Source of the DNA: Candidatus Coatesiibacteriota bacterium
GTDB taxonomy: Bacteria > RBG-13-66-14
Direction of reading: 5' to 3'
Assembly (NCBI GenBank): GCA_030631385.1
Contig: DAOVLG010000008.1
Coordinates: 1 to 14,049 of the forward strand
DNA length: 14,049 bases
Shown here one piece after another: positions 1 to 7,384 of this stretch; within the stretch, counting starts at the first letter, position 1; every line of letters begins with the position of its first letter. Position numbers and translations under genes: made by a program. The notes below the pieces were generated by a model that saw only the letters and a list, made by a program, of their open reading frames with translations, had not been told where the DNA came from and did no database searches.

Positions 1-953
1 GTCTCGACGACCTACGGGGACGCGTCCTCCGCACGGTCGGCGATCCGGCCAAACGGCTGGCCGAGGACGGCCTGCGGGCCTACCGGGCCTGCCGTTTCGC
101 CGCGACACTGGAGTTCGAGGTGGACGGTAAACTCCTCACGGCGGTCCGGCGGCACTCCGCCGTCGCGCGTGGTGTGGCCTGGGAGCGCATCGGCGACGAG
201 CTCGCCAAGGCCATGAGCGCCACGAGGCCGAGCGTATGCTTCGAACTCCTCCGTCGCACCGGTCTCCTGGACCACTGCCTGCCAGAGCTGGCCGCCTGCT
301 ACGGCGTGACCCAGAACCGGTTCCACGAGTTCGATGTGTACGACCACAGCCTGCGCACCTGCGATCTGATACCGGTGGAGAAGCCGATGGTACGCTGGGC
401 TGCGCTCCTGCACGATCTCGGCAAGCCCCAGACCAAGCTGTTGAAAAATCGGGACTTCGTCTTTTACGGGCACGACAGGCTGTCGGCGGAGCTGGCCTTG
501 ACGGCGCTGCGGCGGTTGAAGCTGCCCCGGGAGTTGCGCGAGAGGGCGTGCAACCTTATCCGGCACCACATGCTCCGCTACTTCCCGGAGTGGAGCGACG
601 CGGCGGTGCGTCGCTTCGTGCGCCGGGTGGGACCGGAGAACATCGCCGACCTCTTCGACCTGGTCATCGCCGACCGCCAGGCCCACCGGCGCACCGATAG
701 CTTCCAGCTCCCCAAAGACATCTCCGAGCTCATGACGCGGATAGAGTATCTGGATGCGGCGGGCGCCCCGCTCACCGTCGCCGACCTGGCCGTCGGCGGC
801 GATGACCTGCTCGAACTCGCTGGACGCCCTTCGGGTGAATGGTTGGGAGACCTTTTAGAGCGCCTCGTCGAGGTAGTGCTGGAGGACCCGGAGCTCAACG
901 AGCGGGAGGCGCTCCTTGCGCGGGCCCGGGAGATGCTGGCCGAAGAGGAATGA
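1..953 (+). CDS. cca: tRNA nucleotidyltransferase / poly(A) polymerase family protein with HD domain (5' truncated)
   Basis: This protein probably adds or repairs the 3' CCA end of tRNA, in the cytoplasm. The gene enters from outside the window; the frame is open from base 3, so the GTG at 120 is an internal codon, and 316 residues are visible. The first visible residues hold the family signature of the polymerase domain (LRTVGDPAKRLAEDGLRAYR, then ACRFAATLEF), the segment that follows the catalytic nucleotidyltransferase fold. The C-terminal half is an HD domain: YDHS, then HDLGK at about visible residues 137-141, a second HD about 20 residues on, and IRHHM. The metal-dependent HD domain is typical of one bacterial subgroup and may carry phosphohydrolase activity. 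The catalytic DxD motif lies outside the window, so CCA-adding, A-adding and poly(A) polymerase activities cannot be separated. Confidence 0.9.
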   Translation, partial: LDDLRGRVLRTVGDPAKRLAEDGLRAYRACRFAATLEFEVDGKLLTAVRRHSAVARGVAWERIGDELAKAMSATRPSVCFELLRRTGLLDHCLPELAACYGVTQNRFHEFDVYDHSLRTCDLIPVEKPMVRWAALLHDLGKPQTKLLKNRDFVFYGHDRLSAELALTALRRLKLPRELRERACNLIRHHMLRYFPEWSDAAVRRFVRRVGPENIADLFDLVIADRQAHRRTDSFQLPKDISELMTRIEYLDAAGAPLTVADLAVGGDDLLELAGRPSGEWLGDLLERLVEVVLEDPELNEREALLARAREMLAEEE

Positions 954-964
954 GCTTCGTCTTT

Positions 965-994
965 TTGAAAAGAATTGGGGTTGCGTGCTAACTT
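965..994 (+). promoter_or_regulatory. weak candidate promoter for the beta-propeller lipoprotein
   Basis: TTGAAA at 965-970 is followed after 18 bases by TAACTT at 989-994. The match to the sigma-70 -10 box is poor, but the gap is AT-rich and lies between two genes of different type. The ribosome-binding site of the next gene is clear, AAAGGTG just before the ATG at 1041. Confidence 0.25.
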
Positions 995-1040
995 ATTAAC
1001 TTCGATCCTTTTTACTCAATAAATTATCAAAGGTGTTCAA

Positions 1041-1934
1041 ATGAAGTGGATCAGGCTTTTTCACTTAACCGTGCTCTTAGTAGGCCTGCTTTGGCTTGGC
1101 TGTGACATTCCAGTTTCTCCCTTACCGAACGTAGGCGATGAGATTCGGTTGACGAACGATCCCGGACCGAACCGGGACCCGTTCTGGTACACAAACGGAG
1201 ACCCGGATTCCCTCGAAGGCAGCCAAATTTGTTTCCACGATGGGCAGACAATTTTCCTCTACGATTGGGACAGCGGTGACATCTCCGAGCTTTACACCGC
1301 GCCTGAAGTGTACGAAATCACCACCCTAGACGGAATTAGATCGTGGTGGTATGGGGTTGGTTACGCCTTCGCGCTCTACGGTGGGGGTCATGCGGTGGTA
1401 ATTGCCATTATTGATGGTGATGAAGTGGAGCTTCTTCGTGTCGAGGGTCCACCCATTGAATCGATGTCGGTCAATTACAATTCTGAAGACGATCCGCCGT
1501 GGGGTAAACATTTCGCTATTATTCTCTCACGCAATCAAAGCATGTATATTGTATACACCAACGGTTCGGATGACGATTCGTCTTTTAGTATGTATCTTGG
1601 AGAAGGGTATGATATACATTGGGAATCTGATACATTTTTTGTAAGAGGAAATGACAGTACATCTATTTATAGACTTGAATTAGGTTATGATGGAAGTATT
1701 TTTATGTATGAAAGTTTCAGTGACGGTAATTTAAATAGGTATCCATCAGGCACACTATGTGTAACGAATAAAGAATCTACGAGAGATATTTGGAATTATT
1801 TCTTAGACTATCGTGTGACGGATAATGAAGGTGAGGAGAAAGAACTGGATCGTAATGAAAGATATTATGTTCTTTTTAACCGTGTTACCGACGGCCAGAG
1901 TGACCTTTATGTAGCGAGGTGGATAGAACAATGA
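1041..1934 (+). CDS. predicted lipoprotein with TolB/PD40-type beta-propeller repeats
   Basis: A 297-residue exported protein. Residues 1-21 form a signal peptide with a basic start, a hydrophobic core and a Cys at residue 21 (LWLGC), so it is probably lipid-anchored, although Trp at -3 makes this an imperfect lipobox. The mature part starts with RLTNDPGPNRDPFW and later GSQICFHDG, which resemble the NRDPxWSPDGxxIxF repeats of TolB/PD40 propellers; the C-terminus (RVTDGQSDLYVARW) looks like another blade. Such proteins usually bind partners or polysaccharide in the periplasm; no enzyme residues are visible. AAAGGTG before the ATG supports the start. The first half has GC use like its neighbours, the second half is much more AT-rich (18 of 60 bases are G or C at 1621-1680). 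Its TGA overlaps the ATG of the next small ORF. Confidence 0.72.
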   Translation: MKWIRLFHLTVLLVGLLWLGCDIPVSPLPNVGDEIRLTNDPGPNRDPFWYTNGDPDSLEGSQICFHDGQTIFLYDWDSGDISELYTAPEVYEITTLDGIRSWWYGVGYAFALYGGGHAVVIAIIDGDEVELLRVEGPPIESMSVNYNSEDDPPWGKHFAIILSRNQSMYIVYTNGSDDDSSFSMYLGEGYDIHWESDTFFVRGNDSTSIYRLELGYDGSIFMYESFSDGNLNRYPSGTLCVTNKESTRDIWNYFLDYRVTDNEGEEKELDRNERYYVLFNRVTDGQSDLYVARWIEQ

Positions 1935-2062
1935 CTTTACATCTACTAAGTAGGCGAGTCTTTTTAAGTTTTCTAACTTTTCTTCTATTTGCTACGTCTA
2001 GTATAAGTTATACCGACGAAACCTTTACATTGCTTAGTCAGGATGACCAGGGTCGTGTTTAA
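1931..2062 (+). CDS. 43-residue predicted exported mini-protein or truncated gene
   Basis: An ATG at 1931 shares ATGA with the stop of the lipoprotein gene, the usual sign of translational coupling. The reading frame runs 43 codons to TAA at 2060-2062. It begins with basic residues (MTLHLLSRR) followed by about 14 hydrophobic residues and an ATSS region that could be a signal peptidase I site, leaving a mature peptide of only about 17 residues rich in Thr, Ser, Asp and Gln. It is AT-rich like the end of the gene before it. It may be a genuine short exported peptide or the surviving N-terminus of a longer exported protein, whose remainder was replaced by the palindromic sequence starting at 2097. 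I recognise no family. Confidence 0.4.
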   Translation: MTLHLLSRRVFLSFLTFLLFATSSISYTDETFTLLSQDDQGRV

Positions 2063-2096
2063 TCGGTAGAAAACCACTTGGCAGGGATTAGATATA

Positions 2097-2230
2097 ACGG
2101 GGTCGGTCTAGGGGGGTAGACCGACCCCGTCTGCGGGACCCGGCAGGGGGAGGTATCGCCGGTCCCTCGGTGTGATTGAGGTCGGGGAGGGGATTGTCCG
2201 ACCTCTTCAGCGGATTTTTTTCCATCCGCC
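2097..2230. repeat. cluster of three inverted repeats in a convergent intergenic gap
   Basis: Three hairpins follow one another. The first is a perfect 14-base inverted repeat (2097-2110 with 2117-2130) around a loop of six G. The second pairs GAGGTCGG (2178-2185) with CCGACCTC (2198-2205). The third pairs GCGGAT (2210-2215) with ATCCGC (2224-2229) around a T-rich loop. The cluster lies between the + mini-protein and the 3' end of the - strand RimK-like gene, so it may stop transcription from both sides, although no hairpin has a proper U-run after it. It could equally be a dispersed palindromic element. Bases 2231-2295 hold nothing further that I can name. Confidence 0.6.
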
Positions 2231-2295
2231 TTGATTGATACGGCCGTAATTTCCACCGGGTTCCATTTAATTGATAAAATACGTAATAATTGTGG

Positions 2296-3189
2296 TTAAC
2301 TACCCCTCGATGCCTGCAGCTCCTCGATCCGACCGATGACAGCACCGGCGACGTCAACGCCGGTGACCTCCTCCACCCCCCGGAAACCCGGAACCGAGTT
2401 GATTTCGAGAACCCTGGGACCCCCGTCGGTGGGCAGCAGGTCAACCCCGGCGAACTCCAGCTCCAACGCCGTTGCGGCGGATATTGCAGTATCCGATTCC
2501 TCGTTCGTCGGCTCATTGGGTGCGCCCCACCCGCCGCGGTGCAGGTTCGAGCGGAAGTCATCGGCGGGCGCCCGCCGCTCGTAACAGGCCAGCACGCGAC
2601 CGCCCAGGACCAGAAAGCGTAAGTCCCTTCCCTTGGATTCGGCGTGGTAGCGCTCCAGGAGGGCGTTCTGCTCCAGCACCGCCGAGAGCTGCCACTGGCC
2701 GCGGAGAGCTTCAATCGACTCCACCAGTGCCGTACCGACGCCCCGCGTCCCCCGCACCCATTTGAGCACCAGGGGAAAACCGCCCACCGCTTCGGCCGCA
2801 CGCATGAGCTGCGATTCGTCGCTGACCAGCGCCGAATCTACCGTCGGCACCCCCGAGGCCCTCAGGAGCTGATGGGTGTAGAACTTATCCGAGCAGCGGA
2901 GCACCGCTCGGGTGGAGTTGAGCGTCGGCACCCTCATCGCCTCCAGGTGCCGCCAGAGGGCCAGGTCCCAGCCGAAGGTCAACCGCTTGTACCCGGACCG
3001 GAAGAGGGCGAAATCCGCCGGTTCCAAGGGCTTACCGTCCAGCAGCAGACAGAGCCCCCCGTCGGTGGCGAGGGCGGTGAGCCGGGCGGTGTCGAGCTCG
3101 ACCAGCCGATGCCCCCTTGCCTTGGCCGCCTCGGCGATGCGTCGGGTCGAGTGGAGCTCGAAGTTCCGCGAGAGGCTCCAGATAAGCAT
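2296..3189 (-). CDS. RimK-like ATP-grasp ligase
   Basis: A 297-residue cytoplasmic ATP-grasp enzyme that probably joins an amino acid to a carboxyl group using ATP. The ATP-binding lid is seen at 141-152 (VLKWVRGTRGVG), followed by RDLRFLVLGGRVLACYERRA at 188-207, FRSNLHRGG at 212-220, and the metal-binding end FAGVDLLPTDGGPRVLEIN at 246-264, then PGFRGVEEVTGVDVAG. This order and the RSNLHRGG and GVEEVTG motifs match RimK, which adds glutamates to ribosomal protein S6, and its relatives MptN/CofF. The LysX branch is less likely because its different C-terminal motif is missing and no lysW is nearby. The substrate cannot be told. The gene stands alone, with 372 bases of non-coding sequence upstream and a hairpin cluster downstream. 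Confidence 0.82.
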   Translation of the reverse strand: MLIWSLSRNFELHSTRRIAEAAKARGHRLVELDTARLTALATDGGLCLLLDGKPLEPADFALFRSGYKRLTFGWDLALWRHLEAMRVPTLNSTRAVLRCSDKFYTHQLLRASGVPTVDSALVSDESQLMRAAEAVGGFPLVLKWVRGTRGVGTALVESIEALRGQWQLSAVLEQNALLERYHAESKGRDLRFLVLGGRVLACYERRAPADDFRSNLHRGGWGAPNEPTNEESDTAISAATALELEFAGVDLLPTDGGPRVLEINSVPGFRGVEEVTGVDVAGAVIGRIEELQASRGS

Positions 3190-3561
3190 TGTATTCAGAG
3201 GGTCATTTGGTGTGCTTCACGTTAGCTAAGGATCTAAAGGCTTTTATTTCATATGCTTAGACCATTGCATGTTGATTGTTCCAAACACAAAATGGTTAGC
3301 TTATGGTCCGGTAAGAAAAGCTAGGGCTTGTGATCATTTTTACCGGTTTATGATTTCTGTAAGTAATTGACTAAATAACAACAATACACCGCGGTCAGGC
3401 TGCAGGCATCAGCTTAGACGTATGGCCTTAACTCCATAAAACAGCCTATCTTTCGCGCAATTAGTTTGAAAACCATGAAATGAAGCTTTGTGTGAACAAG
3501 AAGCGCTACACAGGTCTACTTTTGCGAAAAGCCCCTCCTTGTTTGAGCCCTGTTCCACCGT
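3190..3561. other. non-coding gap without a recognised gene
   Basis: This gap separates the end of the membrane methyltransferase-like gene from the start of the RimK-like gene, both on the - strand. It is AT-richer than its flanks and should hold a terminator for the first and a promoter for the second. I see no hairpin with a U-run and no convincing -35/-10 pair. CCGGTAA (3308-3314) and TTACCGG (3340-3346) form a short inverted repeat of unknown meaning. No open frame of convincing length was seen. Confidence 0.5.
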
Positions 3562-6006
3562 TTACGATTTTTCGGCAATCAACTTTTTTCTCCATTTGAA
3601 AGCGCATGTTAAAGCGGCCAGGGCGTATGCTGCAAGCCCCGTCATCAAGCCTATTGTGTAGCCGACGGCTACAGCGATGACCGTTGCCATAACCGTTGCC
3701 AGGACACTCATCACGCTGTTGATTCCCCAGACGTAAGGGATCATCCCTCCGCTCTCGGCCTCGTTCAGGCGAGAAATCCCGATTGGGAAGGCCATTCCCA
3801 TGACAAAACCAAGCGGAGCCAGCATCAGCCCGGTGATTAGAAAACGCCAGATGAGGTGAGCCGCCATGGCTTTGGCGAGAAGCCAGGGTGCGATAAAGGC
3901 CTGAATCAAGATCCCGAGCCCGATTGCTGAGAAGACAATCAGGTTCAAGCCGCGCAAAGGGTATCGTTTTTTAAGACGATTCGTTGTCGCGCTTCCTAAT
4001 CCTGCGAAGAGGAGTAAGGAGAAGATAACCACCGATGTTGCGTAGGATGGATGCCCCAAAAAGAGCATGTAGCGTTGGATTAAGGATAGCTCGACCAGCA
4101 TGAAGCCGAGGCCGATCCCGGCGAAATAGAGCCACTTGTGGGGTCGGATCAGCACATTTATCAGGCTATACCCGCCCTTCTTCCGTAGGGCCAGCGGAAG
4201 GATGATAAAGATCAGGCAGGCAAACAGTAAAATGTAAAAAAGGTATTTCAGGGTCGTTGTGGCGCCGATTGAGAAGGTTAATTTGCCTGGGATTTCCTTC
4301 GGAGGAGGCTCCAAGATCGAGCTGTGGAAGAGGAAGAAGAAAGGCCTGTCGTCAACCGGTGCTCTGATATCAATTGGGAGGGAAGCCACGTATGAATTCC
4401 TATCCTTGCTGGAGAGGAGCGCGTTGATCCCTTCGTCAACACCTACCTGTCCCGGAACCCATATGGCGTTGAATCGGAGGCGGTCAACGGCATTTTGTAT
4501 TTCGTCGAGTTCCTTTTCTGTAAATGGGCTTTTTGAGGTGATCACAGTTGCGATACGATCACCCTGAATGACGGCGATATGCCGACCCGGGTCCCCTACG
4601 CCCATTCTTTCCAGGGTCACGGCGCAGAGGTTGACCAGACGCAGCGCCTCGGCGCGACGTGATCCGTGGTACCAGCGTGAAACGGTCAACACACCGTCCT
4701 GGCGGAGGTGATTGAGGTAGAGTTCGAATGCTTCCACCGTGTAAAGGTTATTCTCAGCGAGCGTGAAGGCGCCTGCCATCGAGGCGGCCCATGAATCAAT
4801 GAGTGAGATCATTATCAGGTCGTACCTATTACTGTCACGCGCTATGAAATTACGCGCTTCGTCTATTGCGGGTTTTACGCCGGGCAGTTTGTAGGGGTGG
4901 CCGGAAAAATCACCAAAAATCTCCTCGACCGTCTCGATCATAGCCGGGTTAATTTCAACAGCGGTAACGGATTGGACTCCGAAATATTTGGCGGCCAGAA
5001 TGTCCCTCCCCCCGCCGGACCCAACGATCAAAACATTATCGTACCCTCTATATTGATATGCTATATTGGTAACGTCGTAGCCTAAAAAATCGAGCTTTTT
5101 GAAATCTCCGTCGAAGTTGGTGATTGGCGTTCCTGCGCAATCGTCCTGATCAATCCAGTACTGTTTAATATCACTGCCGGAGAATATGGGGCTCATGCCC
5201 CAGCCAAAGGGCTTCTCCACTTCTTTTTCATTCTGGAAAAAGATGTTATCGTAGATGGTTAACCTTGAGAAGGCGTTCCAAGAGGTGTGGATGGGTTTCT
5301 CTGTTTTGTGGATGACCTTTGAGAAACGTACCTTATAGGGGTTGAAAGGAAAGAAGCCCGACAAGGCCAGCGCTATTACCAGTACACTTGCAAGGGCGGC
5401 TGGGATGATAAACTTTCCCTTAATTTTTCGATCAGCTCCTCCACCGTTTTCATCGCACATACCCCGATTTAATAGGAAGGCGGCGATAATGGGTAGTGCT
5501 CCTGCCCAGCTCAACAGATTGGGAGCGGGGGTCAGGTAGAGTAGAGGGATGACAAGAATGCAGCCTAGGCTGGCCCCTGTTAAGTCCGCCCAATAGAGAG
5601 TACCAATCCGTTCGGAATAGACGGAGAAAATACCGGCGATTACAATCCCTCCGAAGAAGAAGGGGAGAAAGAAGAGAAGTAGAGTGATCGCTATATTAAT
5701 AAGGCCCGTTGAATCCAAGACGAGACGCAGGTCGAGGTTCAGGTATATAAGAGGATTGACCGCGGCGAAGAGACCGAAGAGAAGAGCCGCTCCTGGAATA
5801 AGGCTGCTCAAGTGACGTCGGAAGAAGTCACGGAACACAAAGATTAGAGCCGCCGCTGCACCGAAACCAAGGAGTGCGAGCGAGATTACGAAAAAGGCGA
5901 AGTAGTACCACGCGGTAACTGAAAAAACCCGCATCAGCGATAGTTCGTAAACGAGGGTCGTCAGGGATAACAGAGCGATTGCCCCATGTATGTGGTAGCG
6001 TTTCAT
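3562..6006 (-). CDS. polytopic membrane protein with spermidine-synthase-like Rossmann core
   Basis: An 814-residue protein in three parts. Residues 1 to about 220 hold six or seven hydrophobic segments. Residues about 240-560 form a soluble domain like spermidine synthase or an S-adenosylmethionine methyltransferase: glycine loop VGSGGGRD at 328-335, acidic residue in AVEINP (E351), IDEARNF at 381-387, YDLIMISLIDSW at 395-406, and the late DDRPFFF motif common in this family. The remainder holds about seven more membrane segments. Membrane-fused spermidine-synthase-like proteins are widespread in bacteria, but their substrate is mostly unknown; polyamine synthesis should not be assumed. The gene lies 44 bases after the LEA14-like lipoprotein gene on the same strand and is probably cotranscribed with it from the promoter near 6574-6603. 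GC content looks lower than in the housekeeping genes. Confidence 0.85.
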   Translation of the reverse strand: MKRYHIHGAIALLSLTTLVYELSLMRVFSVTAWYYFAFFVISLALLGFGAAAALIFVFRDFFRRHLSSLIPGAALLFGLFAAVNPLIYLNLDLRLVLDSTGLINIAITLLLFFLPFFFGGIVIAGIFSVYSERIGTLYWADLTGASLGCILVIPLLYLTPAPNLLSWAGALPIIAAFLLNRGMCDENGGGADRKIKGKFIIPAALASVLVIALALSGFFPFNPYKVRFSKVIHKTEKPIHTSWNAFSRLTIYDNIFFQNEKEVEKPFGWGMSPIFSGSDIKQYWIDQDDCAGTPITNFDGDFKKLDFLGYDVTNIAYQYRGYDNVLIVGSGGGRDILAAKYFGVQSVTAVEINPAMIETVEEIFGDFSGHPYKLPGVKPAIDEARNFIARDSNRYDLIMISLIDSWAASMAGAFTLAENNLYTVEAFELYLNHLRQDGVLTVSRWYHGSRRAEALRLVNLCAVTLERMGVGDPGRHIAVIQGDRIATVITSKSPFTEKELDEIQNAVDRLRFNAIWVPGQVGVDEGINALLSSKDRNSYVASLPIDIRAPVDDRPFFFLFHSSILEPPPKEIPGKLTFSIGATTTLKYLFYILLFACLIFIILPLALRKKGGYSLINVLIRPHKWLYFAGIGLGFMLVELSLIQRYMLFLGHPSYATSVVIFSLLLFAGLGSATTNRLKKRYPLRGLNLIVFSAIGLGILIQAFIAPWLLAKAMAAHLIWRFLITGLMLAPLGFVMGMAFPIGISRLNEAESGGMIPYVWGINSVMSVLATVMATVIAVAVGYTIGLMTGLAAYALAALTCAFKWRKKLIAEKS

Positions 6007-6050
6007 AGGTATCTCTTCGCTTTGAGTAGGTTGTTACTGCCTAATAACCG

Positions 6051-6578
6051 TTAATCAAAGAGGCTCTCAATCATCAGGGGAATGCTGGTTCTGCCCGTTT
6101 TTTCAAAAGGTTCCTCGAAGTCGCCGACGATGGTTCTGAGGTACGCCGTCCCCTGGATGGAGTAGCTTAATTCGTCGAGCGTTTCACCGAGAAGCGACTC
6201 GATAAGTAAGGCGTGATCCAGTTCCAGCGGAAAAAAAACAAGGGTGACGCCCGCCGGGGTGATATTGTATTCGGCGTCAAGCTCGCCTGAACCGACCCGG
6301 ACGCCGTTGAACTCCAATTGGTAATCGGCACCGACGAGGGTTCCCCCGAAGGCGTTCGGATTATCCAACTCCACGCTGACGATGACCGGTGAAGTGGCGA
6401 GCCCGAGCTCCCACTCCTCGATGTCCAAAATATCAACCGTTGGTTGAATCACCTCTGGGCCGCAGGCGAGCGCCAGCATTATCAAGCATAGAAGCAAGAT
6501 GCGCTTCGGACAGTTTAAGGGACGCTGCTGAATACTGTCGCGAGCCGGCACCCTCCTGAAGCAAGCAGCAATTATCAT
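6051..6578 (-). CDS. LEA14-like (WHy domain) lipoprotein
   Basis: The mature part matches the LEA type 2/WHy fold, a small beta-sandwich known from desiccation-related proteins: LDNPNAFGG at 71-79 is the typical NPNxF motif, followed by YQLEFNGVRVGSGEL at 86-100. A hydrophobic stretch ends at Cys39 (LALAC), indicating a lipid-anchored exported protein. The first ATG at 6578 lies inside a good -10 box, so the real start is probably further in; GTG at 6551 directly follows AGGAGG but with almost no spacing, and neither is ideal. The long N-terminal lead before the basic and hydrophobic part (from about residue 24) also favours a later start. It is the first gene of a pair with the membrane protein 44 bases downstream. 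The function in bacteria is unknown. Confidence 0.72.
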   Translation of the reverse strand: MIIAACFRRVPARDSIQQRPLNCPKRILLLCLIMLALACGPEVIQPTVDILDIEEWELGLATSPVIVSVELDNPNAFGGTLVGADYQLEFNGVRVGSGELDAEYNITPAGVTLVFFPLELDHALLIESLLGETLDELSYSIQGTAYLRTIVGDFEEPFEKTGRTSIPLMIESLFD

Positions 6579-6603
6579 ACCAAAGTGTGGCTCGGTTCGT
6601 CAA
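6574..6603 (-). promoter_or_regulatory. sigma-70 promoter for the LEA14-like lipoprotein operon
   Basis: On the - strand TTGACG (6603-6598) is followed after 18 bases by TATGAT (6579-6574), with TGG in front giving an extended -10. The expected transcription start is near 6567, which is downstream of the first ATG of the lipoprotein frame. Confidence 0.6.
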
Positions 6604-6612
6604 GGGAGGTGC

Positions 6613-6641
6613 TTGACCGCCCGCCCTCCGCGGGTTAATAT
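6613..6641 (+). promoter_or_regulatory. sigma-70 promoter for tsaC
   Basis: TTGACC (6613-6618), 17 bases, TAATAT (6636-6641). Transcription would begin at about 6648-6650, only two to four bases before the ATG at 6652, which suggests a leaderless or nearly leaderless message. It stands back-to-back with the promoter of the divergent lipoprotein operon, the two -35 boxes being nine bases apart. Confidence 0.55.
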
Positions 6642-6651
6642 AAACCGTAGG

Positions 6652-7374
6652 ATGGCCTGGATTATACGAGATTTCAAGGGTGACCCGCTCCCCATCGTCT
6701 TGGAGACCCTGCGTCGCCCGGGGGCGGTGGCGGTTCTTTTAACCGACACCACCTACGGACTCGTGGCCCGAGCCTCCGACGATAAAGCGGTGAAGCGGAT
6801 CTACAGTCTGAAGAGGCGCGCTGCTGACAAGCCGTTTCCCTACCTCTTCGGGGCGACTTACTGGGTGGAGCGCTACTGCAACGTGGCCGACCCGCGCCGC
6901 CGGGCCCATGTGAAGATCACCTGGCCGGGGCCGCTGGGGGCCTATGTCTGGCAGGATGACTACTCCCCGGGTGCCGACACCCGCTGGCGACCGCTGGCAA
7001 ACCACTTCTGGCCCGGTCCCCTGACCATCGTCCTGCCGGCGGGGGATGCGCTCCCCAAGGCGGGTCTGGCCGGCGGTGATTCCGTGGCCTGCCGCGTACC
7101 GGGCGACGACTTCCTCCTCCGCATCTTCACCGTGCTCGACGAGCCGCTGGTCGCCCCGAGCGCGAACATCGCCGGCGAGCCCTCACCCACATCGGTCGAG
7201 CAGGTGATCGAGACCTTTGAGAGCGGCGTGAACCTGATCGTGGACGGCGGAACGGTGAAGAACCCGCTGGCATCCACCGTTCTCGATCTGACAGGGGAGC
7301 AGCCGAAAATCCTGCGTGAGGGACGGATTCCCATCTCGAAAATCTCGGCCGTCATCGGGCCGGTGGAGATATAA
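6652..7374 (+). CDS. tsaC: L-threonylcarbamoyladenylate synthase (TsaC/Sua5/YrdC family)
   Basis: This enzyme makes threonylcarbamoyl-AMP from threonine, bicarbonate and ATP, the first step of the t6A modification of tRNA. The 240 residues carry the family motifs: TDTTYGL at 31-37, the basic patch LKRRAADKP at 53-61, HFWPGPLTIVLPA at 118-130, VACRVP at 145-150, PSANIAGEPSPT at 169-180 and VDGG at 197-200. The ATG at 6652 was chosen over the TTG at 6613 because that TTG is the -35 box of a good promoter. The protein is longer than the roughly 190-200 residues of single-domain TsaC: about 35 residues are added at 80-115, and this insert carries a second WPGPL (91-95) like the canonical one at 120-124. 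It heads the run tsaC-rpiB-cutA. Confidence 0.86.
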   Translation: MAWIIRDFKGDPLPIVLETLRRPGAVAVLLTDTTYGLVARASDDKAVKRIYSLKRRAADKPFPYLFGATYWVERYCNVADPRRRAHVKITWPGPLGAYVWQDDYSPGADTRWRPLANHFWPGPLTIVLPAGDALPKAGLAGGDSVACRVPGDDFLLRIFTVLDEPLVAPSANIAGEPSPTSVEQVIETFESGVNLIVDGGTVKNPLASTVLDLTGEQPKILREGRIPISKISAVIGPVEI

Positions 7375-7384
7375 ACTGGGAGGC

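Noticed and set aside
120..953. GTG at 120 as the start of the nucleotidyltransferase gene
   Set aside because: The same frame continues upstream to base 3 with strongly conserved family residues, so the gene is cut by the window edge.
6613..6651. TTG at 6613 as start of tsaC, with GGGAGG at 6604-6609
   Set aside because: The added 13 residues are Arg/Pro-rich and unlike the family, the spacing is short, and the TTG is the -35 box of a promoter with ideal 17-base spacing.
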